A DNA stretch of 11,747 bases from Conidiobolus incongruus B7586 (lineage: Eukaryota > Entomophthoromycota > Entomophthoromycetes > Entomophthorales > Conidiobolaceae), in the NCBI GenBank assembly GCA_000697335.1, contig JNEM01012317.1:1-11747 (forward strand), read 5' to 3'. The notes under the pieces are model-generated. The model was given only the letters and a program-made list of their open reading frames with translations, had not been told where the DNA came from and made no database searches. Below are positions 1-9,247 of the stretch, in pieces. How positions within the stretch are numbered: the first letter of the stretch is position 1; each line of letters opens with the position of its first letter. Position numbers and translations under genes: made by a program.

Positions 1-377
1 AAATTTATATCAATTAATATTAAGTTAACAATTCAATGAAATTATTAACTCAGTTATTAAATAATTATTATTATATAACTATACCTATATATTTTGAATT
101 ATATGAATTTGATTTTATATTAACTTTCAATTATTAATAATAAATAAATAAATATAATAATTTTTAATTTTCTTTTAATATTTTGTAATATTTTTTGTTA
201 TTTATAAAGTATAAAATAAAATGAATTATAATCAATTTATTTTATATTCCTGATATTACACTAATTTAATAAATATATATATATTTATATTTTGATAAAT
301 TGATAGAATATTATTTGAAAATTCATTACAAATTATATTAATAAAAATAATTTTATTTTAAAATTAATAAATAATTT
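1..377. other. AT-rich gene-free flank
   Basis: Almost pure A/T sequence with scattered short TA runs. I see no open frame of note, no RNA gene and no recognisable element. It abuts the stop end of the first cysteine-rich gene. The rise in GC is abrupt at about 380-395, which suggests that the gene and its flank have had different mutational histories. Possible poly(A) signals occur on the minus strand (for example AATAAA read leftward at 352-357), but such hexamers are expected by chance at this composition. Confidence 0.7.
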
Positions 378-391
378 GAGTGAAATATAAT

Positions 392-634
392 TTACCACCA
401 CTTGACACTAGATTTCATTTCATTAACACAGCAGTTTCTAAAGGTGTTGCCAGAGAATTCACCAACTTTGAGGTTGTAGCAACCGTCACTTCCATTCCAT
501 TTACCTCCGGGGGTTGCCCAGCAGCAAGCGCGAGAGTTAAGGTTATCGACCCAGCTGGCGGTGTTCTTACCAACACATCTACCAGTCTTAGCAGCGACCA
601 AAGAAGTTAAAGCGAGGACGATGAAGCTCTTCAT
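392..634 (-). CDS. Small secreted cysteine-rich protein, copy 1 (effector or antimicrobial candidate)
   Basis: An intact, intronless 80-residue ORF. Residues 1-15 form a short signal peptide (MK start, hydrophobic core FIVLALTSLV, Ala-Ala before the likely cleavage), leaving about 65 mature residues. The mature part has six cysteines at 20, 37, 38, 52, 68 and 69, giving C-x16-CC-x13-C-x15-CC, which probably form three disulfides. It is rich in Gly, Asn and Trp and ends in Trp-Trp. GC is 47% (114 of 243 bases), far above the flanks, and codons often end in C. The near-identical copy at 7171-7413 with mostly silent differences, and the fossil at 3564-3801, show this strand is the real gene; the overlapping plus-strand frame is its shadow. 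The start is the only Met that gives a signal peptide. I do not recognise the family. The two CC pairs recall part of the hydrophobin pattern, but eight cysteines are needed there. A secreted effector or antimicrobial role is inference. Confidence 0.88.
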   Translation of the reverse strand: MKSFIVLALTSLVAAKTGRCVGKNTASWVDNLNSRACCWATPGGKWNGSDGCYNLKVGEFSGNTFRNCCVNEMKSSVKWW

Positions 635-697
635 ATTTGTATTTAATATTATGTATTTGATGATGATAATATTTGATTGATCAGTTCGCTTTATATA
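635..697 (-). promoter_or_regulatory. Leader and TATA element of cysteine-rich copy 1
   Basis: Read leftward, TATATAAAG (689-697) lies about 55-63 bases before the ATG, a normal place for a fungal TATA box with a short leader. The 30 bases next to the ATG (635-664) match copy 2 with a single difference, after which similarity fades quickly. The same nine-base TATA element stands 49 bases before the fossil copy. Leader function is inferred from position and conservation. Confidence 0.55.
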
Positions 698-723
698 TTT
701 ATATATTTTAAAATATGATCATC

Positions 724-750
724 AAGTGGATTATTATGCAATTTAATATT
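724..750 (-). promoter_or_regulatory. Upstream block shared with the fossil copy
   Basis: On the plus strand this block reads TGGAT, then TA-rich bases, then ATGCA and TTTAATA. A clearly related block occurs at 3891-3916. Both begin 90 bases upstream of their ATG position, so the match is co-linear with the genes. It may be an upstream activating site or simply leftover homology from duplication. Copy 2 does not show it at the same place. Confidence 0.4.
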
Positions 751-2149
751 TGACAAAAATAATAATTGGATTTTGAGGAAATATTTTGAATAGTTGATTT
801 TAAAAAGTTGATTGACATCATTATAAAAAAATTAATCAATTAAATAATTGATTGTGAAATTTCAATAATAATTCTAAATTTAATAAAAATTAAGAACTTT
901 TAAATTCTTAAACTTGATAATATATTCAATTTGTATATAAAGTGTCAAAGTAATAAAAATATATATTTTAGAGAAAGTAATATATTCAAATCATAAAAGT
1001 GTTTTGCACTCTTATTTAGTCCTAATTTGAAAAATTAAATGAATACACAATTAGAGATCCTCAATTTGAATTTTATAAAGTTCCACTAATCGATTTAATC
1101 AAAAACCTGTTGGTTTTTAAATTATTTCCATATTTGAATCAATGATCGAATAATCATTATTATTTCGTAAATATATTTTTACATTATATAATATTTATAA
1201 AACAACCTAAATCTGTCAAATTTATATTAATATTATTTAAAAATAAAAGATTTCTGACCCAATATATAAATGGCTATTAGCTGTTTGTGATGAATTGATT
1301 TAGAGTGCTTGAATTTTTTTCACTAATAAATAATTTGATTAAAATATAATTACGTTATAGTTTTTATAATGCTCTATTTTAAATTTAATAATTAAAAGAT
1401 TATTTAATGATTGTAAAATATATAATAACTTCATTAATTTTTCAAAATTTGACTTATAAAAATGAATAAAGATAATAACTTGATAATGTTACCTAATGAA
1501 TAAAAGATGGATACTGAGAAAAAAATATTTTATCTATTAACAAGTTGATATTCATTGATAAAAGACATAATCTATTGAAAAAATATAATTTTATCAAATG
1601 AGAAATAAATTTAGTTTGGAAATATACTAATAAAACTTGAATTAGATTGATAGATCCATTAATTCATAAAAAATCTTGATTATATTAAATTAATTACTAT
1701 ATTAATAATTTTTATCAAATTACCTTATTTGATTTAGGTAAACAGTTTAACCATGTGGATTATAAATTTTTAATAATAATTTTAAACTTAAAATTGAATA
1801 ATATATTGATACTTTTAATTATAATAATATAATTAAATTTATTTAAAAGAATAAATTGTATTAAATGTTTTTAACTTATATAATATATATTATAATCCAA
1901 AAATTCAAAAATATTAATAGTAATTATTAATACTACTTTATTTAAATGATCAAATTTATTTGAATGTATAAATAATACAATTTATAAAGTATCTATTTAT
2001 TTCTTTTTAAATTCCTTTTATTATTATATTAAATGAGTAATAAAAGAAATGAAAGGTAAAATTTATAATATACAATAATTTAAGAATTAAATCTTTATTT
2101 CAAATAATAATTAAATTCTATATTTATTAAATATTATCCTTTTATAAAA
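751..2149. other. AT-rich gene-free stretch
   Basis: No ORF, RNA gene or element could be supported. Short patches of slightly higher GC occur, for example about 1000-1110, which contains TTGCACTCTTA, an 11-mer also present near 9154. They show no coding signal. The composition fits heavily RIP-mutated or otherwise decayed repeat DNA, but no parent element is recognisable. Confidence 0.6.
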
Positions 2150-2205
2150 TTTAAGGCTTTCGGGATTTTTGTGTATTTGTGATGAAATCATTGTCAAAAA
2201 TATTA

Positions 2206-2227
2206 ACACTGCTTGAGGAAGCAGTGT
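2206..2227. repeat. Perfect 9-bp hairpin (ACACTGCTT stem)
   Basis: ACACTGCTT (2206-2214) and AAGCAGTGT (2219-2227) pair perfectly across the four-base loop GAGG. Four of the nine pairs are G-C, unusual in this background. No T-run follows closely enough to call an RNA polymerase III terminator. Function unknown. Confidence 0.7.
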
Positions 2228-2244
2228 AATGATCAGAATTAGTA

Positions 2245-2273
2245 ATGGTGGATGATCCAGGACATTCCACCAT
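2245..2273. repeat. Perfect 8-bp hairpin (ATGGTGGA stem)
   Basis: ATGGTGGA (2245-2252) pairs perfectly with TCCACCAT (2266-2273) across a 13-base loop. It begins 18 bases after the previous hairpin ends. Function unknown. Confidence 0.65.
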
Positions 2274-2407
2274 AAATTGAGTTGAAAGAGAGTTTTATCG
2301 ATTTTGTCAAATAGTGAGAAGGACCCAGATTAAGCTGATTTTTATATGAATCATCCAAATTCCTGCTTTTTATAATTTAGGTCGGATAGAGTGATTTAGG
2401 ATGTACC

Positions 2408-2433
2408 GCTATTTGGCTGAATAGCCAATTAGC
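2408..2433. repeat. 11-position hairpin with one mismatch
   Basis: GCTATTTGGCT (2408-2418) pairs with AGCCAATTAGC (2423-2433) across the four-base loop GAAT. There is one T-T mismatch and the inner six pairs are unbroken. It is the third hairpin of the same island. Confidence 0.65.
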
Positions 2434-2565
2434 AAATGAAGATAAAGTGAATCTATATGAGGGGAAAGAATAATTATTAGGTTGAATTGATGTAGATATA
2501 CTCAATGATAGCAGAGATTTCAGTCTTATAAAAACATTGAAGATAAAAATATAACATATCCCCAA

Positions 2566-3223
2566 AATATTAGACGTTCGAGAAAGTTTTATTTTACCGA
2601 TTTTAATATGAATAATTAATCAGCTCAAAAACTATCAAAATTATTCGCAATTTCAATATTACACGGTATGATATTAATTACTCACTAATTGTTAGTTATA
2701 AATAATAAATACTTGAGCCCAATACTCTGATTAACATGTATTATGTATAATATTTTTTGATCATATCTTTTGTATCTTTTTAGCTTATTTCTAGATTTTT
2801 CCATTTATAAAATGAATACAATATTTCTAGAAGGATAAATAAACAAAAATGAGATTTGGTATATAAAGATATATATTATATACTATTTTATCTAAAATTG
2901 GGTATTATTCTAAATTATTATTTAATTTTATTAACTAATTATGATATAATATTAAATAAAAAAGGTATATTACTTTTTTATTTAATATTTTTAAATATTT
3001 TATAACTTTCTGTATTGTAAAATATAAATATTAAGAGAAAATATTTATTTAAATAATTGTATAATAATTTTATTTTTGAAATTTAATTATATATTAAAAT
3101 TTTCAAAATTAAGTTATTAATTTTTATTATCAATTTTAATAATTCTTTAATTTTTGATATTAAAATTTAAATAACTGATATTATAATTGATTTCAATTTT
3201 TTTTATATTTATATTTTAATCAA
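2566..3223. other. AT-rich gene-free stretch
   Basis: Decayed AT-rich sequence between the hairpin island and the first relic. I see no ORF, RNA gene or recognisable element in it. A and T runs dominate from about 2880 onward. Confidence 0.6.
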
Positions 3224-3313
3224 TATTATGTGTCGAGCGTAGATACCAAGGTTATTGGTGTTCCTATTGAAGGATGCCATATGATGAAGGTAACACATGA
3301 TTTAGTTAACTGA
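3224..3313 (+). pseudogene. Relic related to 9248-9317 (possible 3' end of a small gene)
   Basis: An open frame without a start codon runs to a TGA at 3311-3313. Its last part reads GVPIEGCHMMKVTHDLVN. The block at 9261-9317 reads CKAGIPECYIMQGVSYSI in an equally open frame ending in a stop. The two share the G-(I/V)-P, E, C, M and V positions in order. The DNA match continues past both stops into a GATAATC(C/T) stretch. This suggests two remains of one small gene or duplicated segment, perhaps the final exon of another secreted peptide. The similarity is short and judged by eye. No signal peptide or first exon can be found upstream, which is AT desert. Confidence 0.35.
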
Positions 3314-3423
3314 TAATCCTCATTGTATAAAATGAAGAAAATTTTTGAAATAAAAGCCAGTTTTTTAGTTTATACATTACTTTAATTGACATCTGTTCAA
3401 AACTTTATTTTTACTTATTAAAG

Positions 3424-3516
3424 ATGAATTCTAGTGATGCTAATTCTAATAGCAATATTCATCATATTGAAACCTTTGTAACTGTAAATAGTGGAAGTTT
3501 ACAACATTATGTATGA
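3424..3516 (+). CDS. Doubtful 30-codon ORF rich in Ser and Asn
   Basis: A small ORF starting MNSSDANSNSN, of somewhat higher GC than its surroundings. The bases before its ATG (TTTATTTTTACTTATTAAAG) resemble those before the ATG of the mucin-like gene at 9381, and the relic upstream of each ATG is also related. It may therefore be a remnant of a duplicated segment that once held the start of a similar gene. It has no hydrophobic signal sequence, and low-complexity Ser/Asn codons arise easily here. I give it little weight as a working gene. Confidence 0.2.
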   Translation: MNSSDANSNSNIHHIETFVTVNSGSLQHYV

Positions 3517-3563
3517 TATTTTAAAGATTTAAACTCATTTTAATATTATTCAACTAATTAATT

Positions 3564-3801
3564 TTACCATCAATTAGTACATGAATTAATCTCATTTTTA
3601 CTGCAATGTCTGAAAATGTTACCGAAGTAACCATGATATTTGAGTTTATAACAACCATCCTCGCAATTCCATTTGCCACCATGGATACGAAGCAGAAAGT
3701 ACGAGATAATGACGATCTACTCAGCTAAGGGTAGCAGTTCCAATTAATCTTCCAGTTTTAGTAGATACTAAAGTTAAAGGAAAAATTATGAACCTCTTAT
3801 T
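3564..3801 (-). pseudogene. Fossil third copy of the cysteine-rich secreted protein gene
   Basis: Base-by-base comparison with 392-634 aligns this block end to end, from the stop region (TTACCA at 3564) to the start region near 3801, at roughly 60% identity by eye and almost the same length (238 versus 243 bases). In single frames, short stretches of the family are still legible, such as KTGR near the mature N-terminus and GGKWN followed by DGCY in the middle. The reading frame is broken in at least two places, so it is not a working gene. Its divergence from copies 1 and 2 is far greater than theirs from each other, so this is an older duplicate. Its TATA element and an upstream block persist at 3850-3916. 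Confidence 0.8.
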
Positions 3802-3849
3802 GCTCGCTATTATTTACAATATAAATGATAATGAAAATTACTTGAGTTT

Positions 3850-3916
3850 CTTTATATACTGTATTTTTTTTCTTTAGAAGACCGCTATCCAATGGATATA
3901 CAATGCATTTAATACT
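3850..3916 (-). promoter_or_regulatory. Relic promoter of the fossil copy
   Basis: Read leftward, TATATAAAG at 3850-3858 is identical to the TATA element of copy 1. A second block at 3891-3916 (TGGATATACAATGCATTTAA on the plus strand) matches 724-750. The distances to the ATG position are similar or equal (49 versus 55 bases, and 90 versus 90), which supports common descent of promoter and gene together. Confidence 0.5.
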
Positions 3917-4938
3917 TAATAAAGTATAAAGTAAAGCATTTTGAATAATATAATAAATCTAAAACGTTCAAATAACTATTTTTACTCTATTTTCCTCAAT
4001 TAATTTTTAATATATGTATATTGAATATAAATATAAAATTTTCTTTTTTTTCACATAGTTATTGTTTTATATTAATAATCAATATATTCTAATCTTTGAC
4101 AAATAATAATAATTTAATTAAAGGCTAATGATTTACAAAACATTAATAGTAGACCCCTTGCTATTTTAAAAATTGATCAATTATATCAATATATGTGATT
4201 ACTTTATTAATTTCAATAAAGTAAATCTATTATTGAGTTTACTTTCTAATCCAATAATAATTTTTACCTCACAATAATAAATTTAAAATTATTTAATAAA
4301 TTGCAAATTAATAATAAACTGTAAATTAGTTATATATAATTAATAATAAAAAATTAATTTCTAGATATCTATAATAATGATAATTTGTAATAAAATGAAT
4401 GTTAGAGATATTGAACAACTTTTTGTCACCAAAATTTTATTATTTACAACTAAAAACTTAAAATTCTCTATTTATTCTTAATACAAATATCCACTTATCC
4501 ATATAATCATTTTCTTGTTTATTATTTAAAAATACCTTATTTGTTGCAATAAATGTGTAATATATATATACTGTTTACTCAAAATAATCATTTAATGTTC
4601 AGTGTTCTTATTGATAACCTTAAAAATTTCCTAATTTATTCAAATTACTATTTTTATTAAATAAAAAATATTGAGAAAATAAGATAATAATAAATTAAAT
4701 TAATTTAATTTATTCATACCTTGAAATAATTTATAATTAATTTTTAATTATTTTAATATTTGGAAAGTTTTGATTTTATAAATAACGAATTATTAAAATA
4801 TTAATTAGGATCACAGTCCACAATGTACAGTATAATTTTATTAGAATTGGTAGTTTTTAGAATGTTATACATATAAAATCAAAAATTTTTTTAATAATAA
4901 ACCAAATTTATCAAAATTATGTACTATTTTTATGAATC

Positions 4939-4960
4939 ATATATATATATATATATATAT
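4939..4960. repeat. (AT)11 microsatellite
   Basis: Twenty-two bases of uninterrupted AT dinucleotide repeat within the central desert. Confidence 0.95.
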
Positions 4961-5213
4961 TAAATAAATAAAATTTGAAAAACATAATATGAATTTAATA
5001 TTTAAAAATTTTTTTTGTATCGTAAATTAATAATTTTGATAATATAATAAATTAATTCAAACATATACAAGACTAATTGTTATTTTTTTAATATAGAATT
5101 AACTTTGTTTTATAATAAAGTTAATTTGAATTATATATTCCATATTTTTAAATATTAAAATTATGATATTAGTACCAGATTAATTATATATTGATTAAAT
5201 TTGGAATCTTGCA

Positions 5214-5241
<28 letters not shown>
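5214..5241. repeat. (AT)14 microsatellite
   Basis: Twenty-eight bases of uninterrupted AT dinucleotide repeat, the longest pure run of this kind in the window. Confidence 0.95.
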
Positions 5242-5247
<6 letters not shown>

Positions 5248-7170
5248 TTTCCATTTTATGAGCTAATAATATGAATCTAATAAAATAACTTTTTATGATT
5301 TAATGATTTTGTAATTTATGAACCTATCTAATCAGTTATTAAAATTTGCCAACTAAATAGATGTATTTTATTTTGTATATGATTAAATTATTAATACCAA
5401 TTATATATAGTTAAAGTGATTAAACTTTATATTATTATAAAATGATGAATTGTATTATTAATATATTTGAAATTATTTAAAAATTTGTTTTATAATATTA
5501 ATAATATTAAGCTTTATTATAATATAATTTAAAATAATAATACAATTGTAAATTTGACAAAAAACAATGAAATTCTAAGTATCAGAGTTATAATTTAGAT
5601 TAATATAAGGTAGTTATGCTAATCTCAATTAAAATATTTATATATATTCATAATATTTGCATAATAAAAATTCTATAAAACACCATTTTCGAAATTAAAA
5701 TTTTTAAATTTAATTATTAATAGAATGATCATTTCTATCACAATGAAAACTGTCTTAATAAATATATATTCATAAGTATATAAAATTAATTCTTTTGATT
5801 ATTCATTTTATATAGACAAATATTATGAAATTATCTAGACTTGATTACTGAATTAAATCATAATAAAATATTGAAAAGTCTCTTTAGAGTATTTTGAATA
5901 AAATCAGATATCATATATAATATTAGTGTATTTAAATATTAATACTATTATTAATTAAAAATCGAAATTTATTTGAAACTAGTTTCAAAAGTATAAGATT
6001 TGCTTTAATAATCAAGTTTTATTTATTATAATTTGAACTTAATATTAAACTTGAAATTAATTTTATTATCCACATATCCATTAAAATCAAAAAAAAATAC
6101 TTTTATAATTGAATAATAAATCATATTAATTATTAATCACCTTAGTTTAAAATTTATGATGAATATTTTGAAATATTAATATAATATAGTCTTCTCAATT
6201 GAATAAAAGTTATTGTAATCTGATTATTTGTGAATATGCAATAAACCAAATATTTTATTTTATATAATTTGAATTATAAAATATTTATCAAAGTTTAGAC
6301 ATATTGTTGCTTTGATATAATAGTATTAGATGTTAATACTTATATTGTATTAATTATAAAATGGTTTAGAGGTATCAAGTTTTTGAATAAAATGCTTAGT
6401 CAATATATTATAATTTTATTAACAGAAAATACTTTTTGATATATAATATAATATATAATTGATATCGAATAGTCAAGATTTATGAAATAATAATATAAAT
6501 CCTTGTTTAATTGGTTTAATTAATACATAATATAAATAGAACTTATCAAAATATATTTGATCTATTAATATCCTTTTTTCTGAAAGAAAATACAATTTTT
6601 ATATATTATAATACTATATAAATTTTCATAGCAAAGCTATAACGATAATTATGAGTTTTAAATTAAAATATTAAATTTCTATTAATTTCATTATTTTATA
6701 TAATATCCAAATTAATGAGAAGAAATGAGAGCAAAATATTTATTAATAATCAAATCTATGGATTATCCTTTAATAATATCAGTTTTTTCTCAATAAATTT
6801 AAATTGTATCAAATTTCAAATTCGGGGGGTAAAAATTTGGATTTAAATGTTTTCAGCTTATGACTAAATTATTTGTAAATGATTCTAGATTTTTATGTCT
6901 TATTTAAATTTAATAAGCATAAAAATACGAATATGAAGGATTCTTGTTTAATAATCAATGTGGGGTAAATTTATTTTGTAAGATTCTAAATTTTATTTAT
7001 AATTTTGATATTAAATTGAAATCTTGTTAAGGATGAAGTTATATACAAAAATATATTCATAATAATATAAAATATTAGATAGTGATTTCAATATTAAACT
7101 AATTAAATGTTGAATACAATTGTTTGGTAGAATATGATTGTTTATTAATATAGAACGGGTGAAGTATTAT

Positions 7171-7413
7171 TTACCACCACTTGACACTGGATTTCATTTC
7201 ATTAACACAGCAGTTTCTAAAGGTGTTGCCAGAGAATTCACCAACTTTGAGATTGTAGCAACCGTCACTTCCGTTCCATTTACCATCGGGAGTGGCCCAG
7301 CAGCAAGCGCGAGAGTTAAGGTTATCAACCCAGCTGGCGGTGTCCTTACCAACACATCTACCAGTCTTAGCAGCAACCAAAGAAGTTAAAGCGAGGACGA
7401 TGAAGCTCTTCAT
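7171..7413 (-). CDS. Small secreted cysteine-rich protein, copy 2
   Basis: An intact, intronless 80-residue ORF and close duplicate of 392-634. It has the same 15-residue signal peptide and all six cysteines in the C-x16-CC-x13-C-x15-CC pattern. I count 10 base differences from copy 1 (8 transitions, 2 transversions). Only two residues change: Asn24 to Asp and Gly43 to Asp, both adding a negative charge. The remaining differences are silent, so both copies look constrained and functional. The transitions run in both directions, so neither copy looks RIP-mutated relative to the other. Homology extends about 15 bases past the stop and 30-50 bases before the ATG, then flanks diverge completely. 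The plus-strand frame over the same bases and a second minus-strand frame are shadows. Secretion is well supported; function is unknown. Confidence 0.88.
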   Translation of the reverse strand: MKSFIVLALTSLVAAKTGRCVGKDTASWVDNLNSRACCWATPDGKWNGSDGCYNLKVGEFSGNTFRNCCVNEMKSSVKWW

Positions 7414-7484
7414 GTTTGTATTTAATATTATGTATTTGATGATATAATGTATTGAATATTGAAATAAATTCTAGCATATTTATA
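7414..7484 (-). promoter_or_regulatory. Leader and TATA element of cysteine-rich copy 2
   Basis: The 30 bases next to the ATG (7414-7443) match copy 1 except for one base. A canonical TATAAATA, read leftward, lies at 7477-7484, about 64-71 bases before the ATG. It differs from the TATATAAAG of copy 1 and the fossil. Beyond the leader, the promoter does not align closely with copy 1, apart from a possible GTGATCAAGTG match near 7550 to the sequence at 716-729. Confidence 0.5.
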
Positions 7485-7886
7485 CCAAAATTTAGTTATC
7501 AACTACAATCTCAGCATCAAAATTATTCATCATCTTTGAGCTCAAAATGTGATCAAGTGAAAAAAATCCAAAAGTTTACCCCATAATATGAGGTTTAATT
7601 AAAAATATTTGATTAAAAACAAAAATTCTCTTATTAAATATGTATTTTAATAATTTACTCAAGGTGTTCAACATTAATCAATACCTGTCAGTATCTCTTT
7701 TTAGAAATGAATGCTAAATTCGTCAAATTGATATCCATATACTATAATTAAAATTTTGGATATATTAATTAAAAATTTTTACCTATTAAAAATATTAATA
7801 TTTCAATTGTTAAATATTAAGTAAAAATATCTAGAATCTATATAATTTTACTTATAGATATTTTTATTTTATTTTAATAATTTTTA

Positions 7887-7918
<32 letters not shown>
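7887..7918. repeat. (AAT)n microsatellite
   Basis: About 32 bases of uninterrupted trinucleotide repeat (AATAATAAT...). Confidence 0.95.
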
Positions 7919-7922
<4 letters not shown>

Positions 7923-8064
7923 ATTATTATATTATCAATATGATGAACTTGAATACTAGTTAAATTATCAAATATTCATTATCTTATAATTTATTTGAAT
8001 ATTCAAATAAATTTCTCATTCTTTATTATACTATTATTTTTTATTATAGTCTTTCTTACATTAT

Positions 8065-8089
8065 TATATATATATATATATATATATAT
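8065..8089. repeat. (TA)12 microsatellite
   Basis: Twenty-five bases of TA repeat, followed by a few ATATT-type units to about 8105. Confidence 0.93.
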
Positions 8090-9247
8090 TATATTATATT
8101 ATATTTCTTTGTAATTTAATTTCATATGAAAATCAAATTATTATTTCAAATTTAATTTATAAAACGATTATAACCTAATAAATAAATATAAGATCAGCAA
8201 AACAAATATTTAAAATATTTACTTAATATGATTAATTATTTGAATGAAGAAAATATATATATAATTTAATAAAAATTATTCGTTTTTTATAATTTTTTTT
8301 TAATTTTAATCAATATAATTTTAAATATACCATTTAGAATATATAGATGAATTTGGAAAACTCTAGAATTTACTATTAAACTGAAAATATATTTGTTTCA
8401 TTAAGTTATTAAATTTAATTTGAATGATTAATAATAAAAATTTAGTAACTTAAATGATTTGAAAATTGAATTATATTCTTTTATTTATAATATTATTAAG
8501 TTTTTTAGAATTTATTTGATAATTTGGTTATTAATCAAATTATTAATATATTCAAGTGAATGAATTGAATATTTTTATTATTTGAAAATTATTCCTTTTG
8601 AAAGGATTTAATAATTTTAATTCATTCAAATTAGTTCGTTTAAGACGGGGTTGGGGATTAACATATATTTAATGCTAAAATCTGATCTTGGAGTTGAATC
8701 CTTGAACTAAGTAGGGATAAGAGAAAGTGTATTGAAATTCCTTAAATTTATGTATCATTATGTATCAATTATATAATTATCAAAATTTAGTGATTCAAAT
8801 TTGATAGTAATTAAATCCGAATTATTATTCAGTTCGCGAAATTATATCATTTGAATTGAATTAATCTATATTGGTATTTTGAGTTTTTATGGATAGTATC
8901 TATTTTTGATTATATAAACTGAAATAACTGTATTATATACAGTAATCTCAAATTAAATTAATAATCAAATTTAAAAAAGGGATGAATAATTAATTGATTG
9001 TATAATTGTGATTTCATCTATAGGGATCAACCTAATTTCTTATTTGCTAATTAATAATATTTTATTTTATTCATTCGAAATATAATAAATTACAGTTTCT
9101 TCAAATATACTTACAAAAATATCATTAATATAGAATTGTAATGTCTGAGTATTATTGCACTCTTACATTTTTAATTTGATTAATAGCAGATTAAAATATT
9201 TAAATAATCTAATTTTGGTCAATTTCAATTAATCATGCTGATTTCAG

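Larger units (their letters stand above)
2150..2565. other. GC-elevated island with hairpins; decayed gene, element or structured RNA
   Basis: About 400 bases stand out from the surrounding desert by markedly higher G and C (for example 2241-2340 and 2390-2430). No long open frame exists on the plus strand. The one minus-strand frame of 62 codons (2377-2565) has an AT-biased composition and no domain, so I do not accept it as a gene. Three separate inverted repeats with GC-containing stems lie within 230 bases (2206-2227, 2245-2273, 2408-2433). The island could be a decayed gene or transposon, or a structured noncoding RNA. I compared it mentally with U1, U2, U4, U5, U6, SRP, RNase P and telomerase RNA signatures and saw none of them. 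Confidence 0.45.
3920..7155. other. Long AT-rich gene-free desert
   Basis: Over 3 kb without an acceptable gene on either strand. It contains AT microsatellites, many short A and T runs and small oddities such as a GGGGGG run at 6824-6829. The G run sits between CAAATT (6817-6822) and AATTTG (6834-6839), which could form a weak hairpin. I found no transposon motifs, terminal repeats or RNA genes. It is probably old repeat DNA decayed past recognition. Confidence 0.6.
7490..9235. other. AT-rich gene-free stretch
   Basis: There is no acceptable ORF or RNA gene. It contains an (AAT)n and a (TA)n microsatellite. A short GC-elevated patch at about 8640-8730 includes GACGGGGTTGGGGATT; no coding frame or homology was recognised in it. 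The block just before the relic, at about 9140-9190, holds an ATG followed by a short hydrophobic reading, too small to call an exon. Confidence 0.55.

Noticed and set aside
380-610. Plus-strand 76-codon frame over the first cysteine-rich gene
   Set aside because: It is the antisense shadow of 392-634. It lacks a signal peptide or domain, and the differences between copies are silent in the minus-strand frame.
392-634. Hydrophobin
   Set aside because: It has six rather than eight cysteines, and the spacing and hydrophilic Asn/Gly-rich mature part do not fit.
2377-2565. Minus-strand 62-codon ORF in the GC island
   Set aside because: No domain or codon bias, and no related sequence in the window. 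A frame of this length is weak evidence in an island that otherwise looks decayed.
2150-2565. Spliceosomal RNA, SRP RNA, RNase P RNA or tRNA in the GC island
   Set aside because: None of the hallmark sequences of these RNAs is visible, and no tRNA cloverleaf or B-box can be drawn.
5214-5241. Replication origin or centromere core from AT runs
   Set aside because: AT tracts and ARS-like 11-mers occur by chance throughout DNA of this composition, so they carry no information.
7138-7389. Plus-strand 83-codon frame and a second minus-strand 60-codon frame over copy 2
   Set aside because: Both are shadows of 7171-7413. Substitution pattern and signal peptide favour the 80-residue minus-strand frame.
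7887-7918. CRISPR-like or minisatellite array
   Set aside because: It is a simple AAT microsatellite with no spacer structure.
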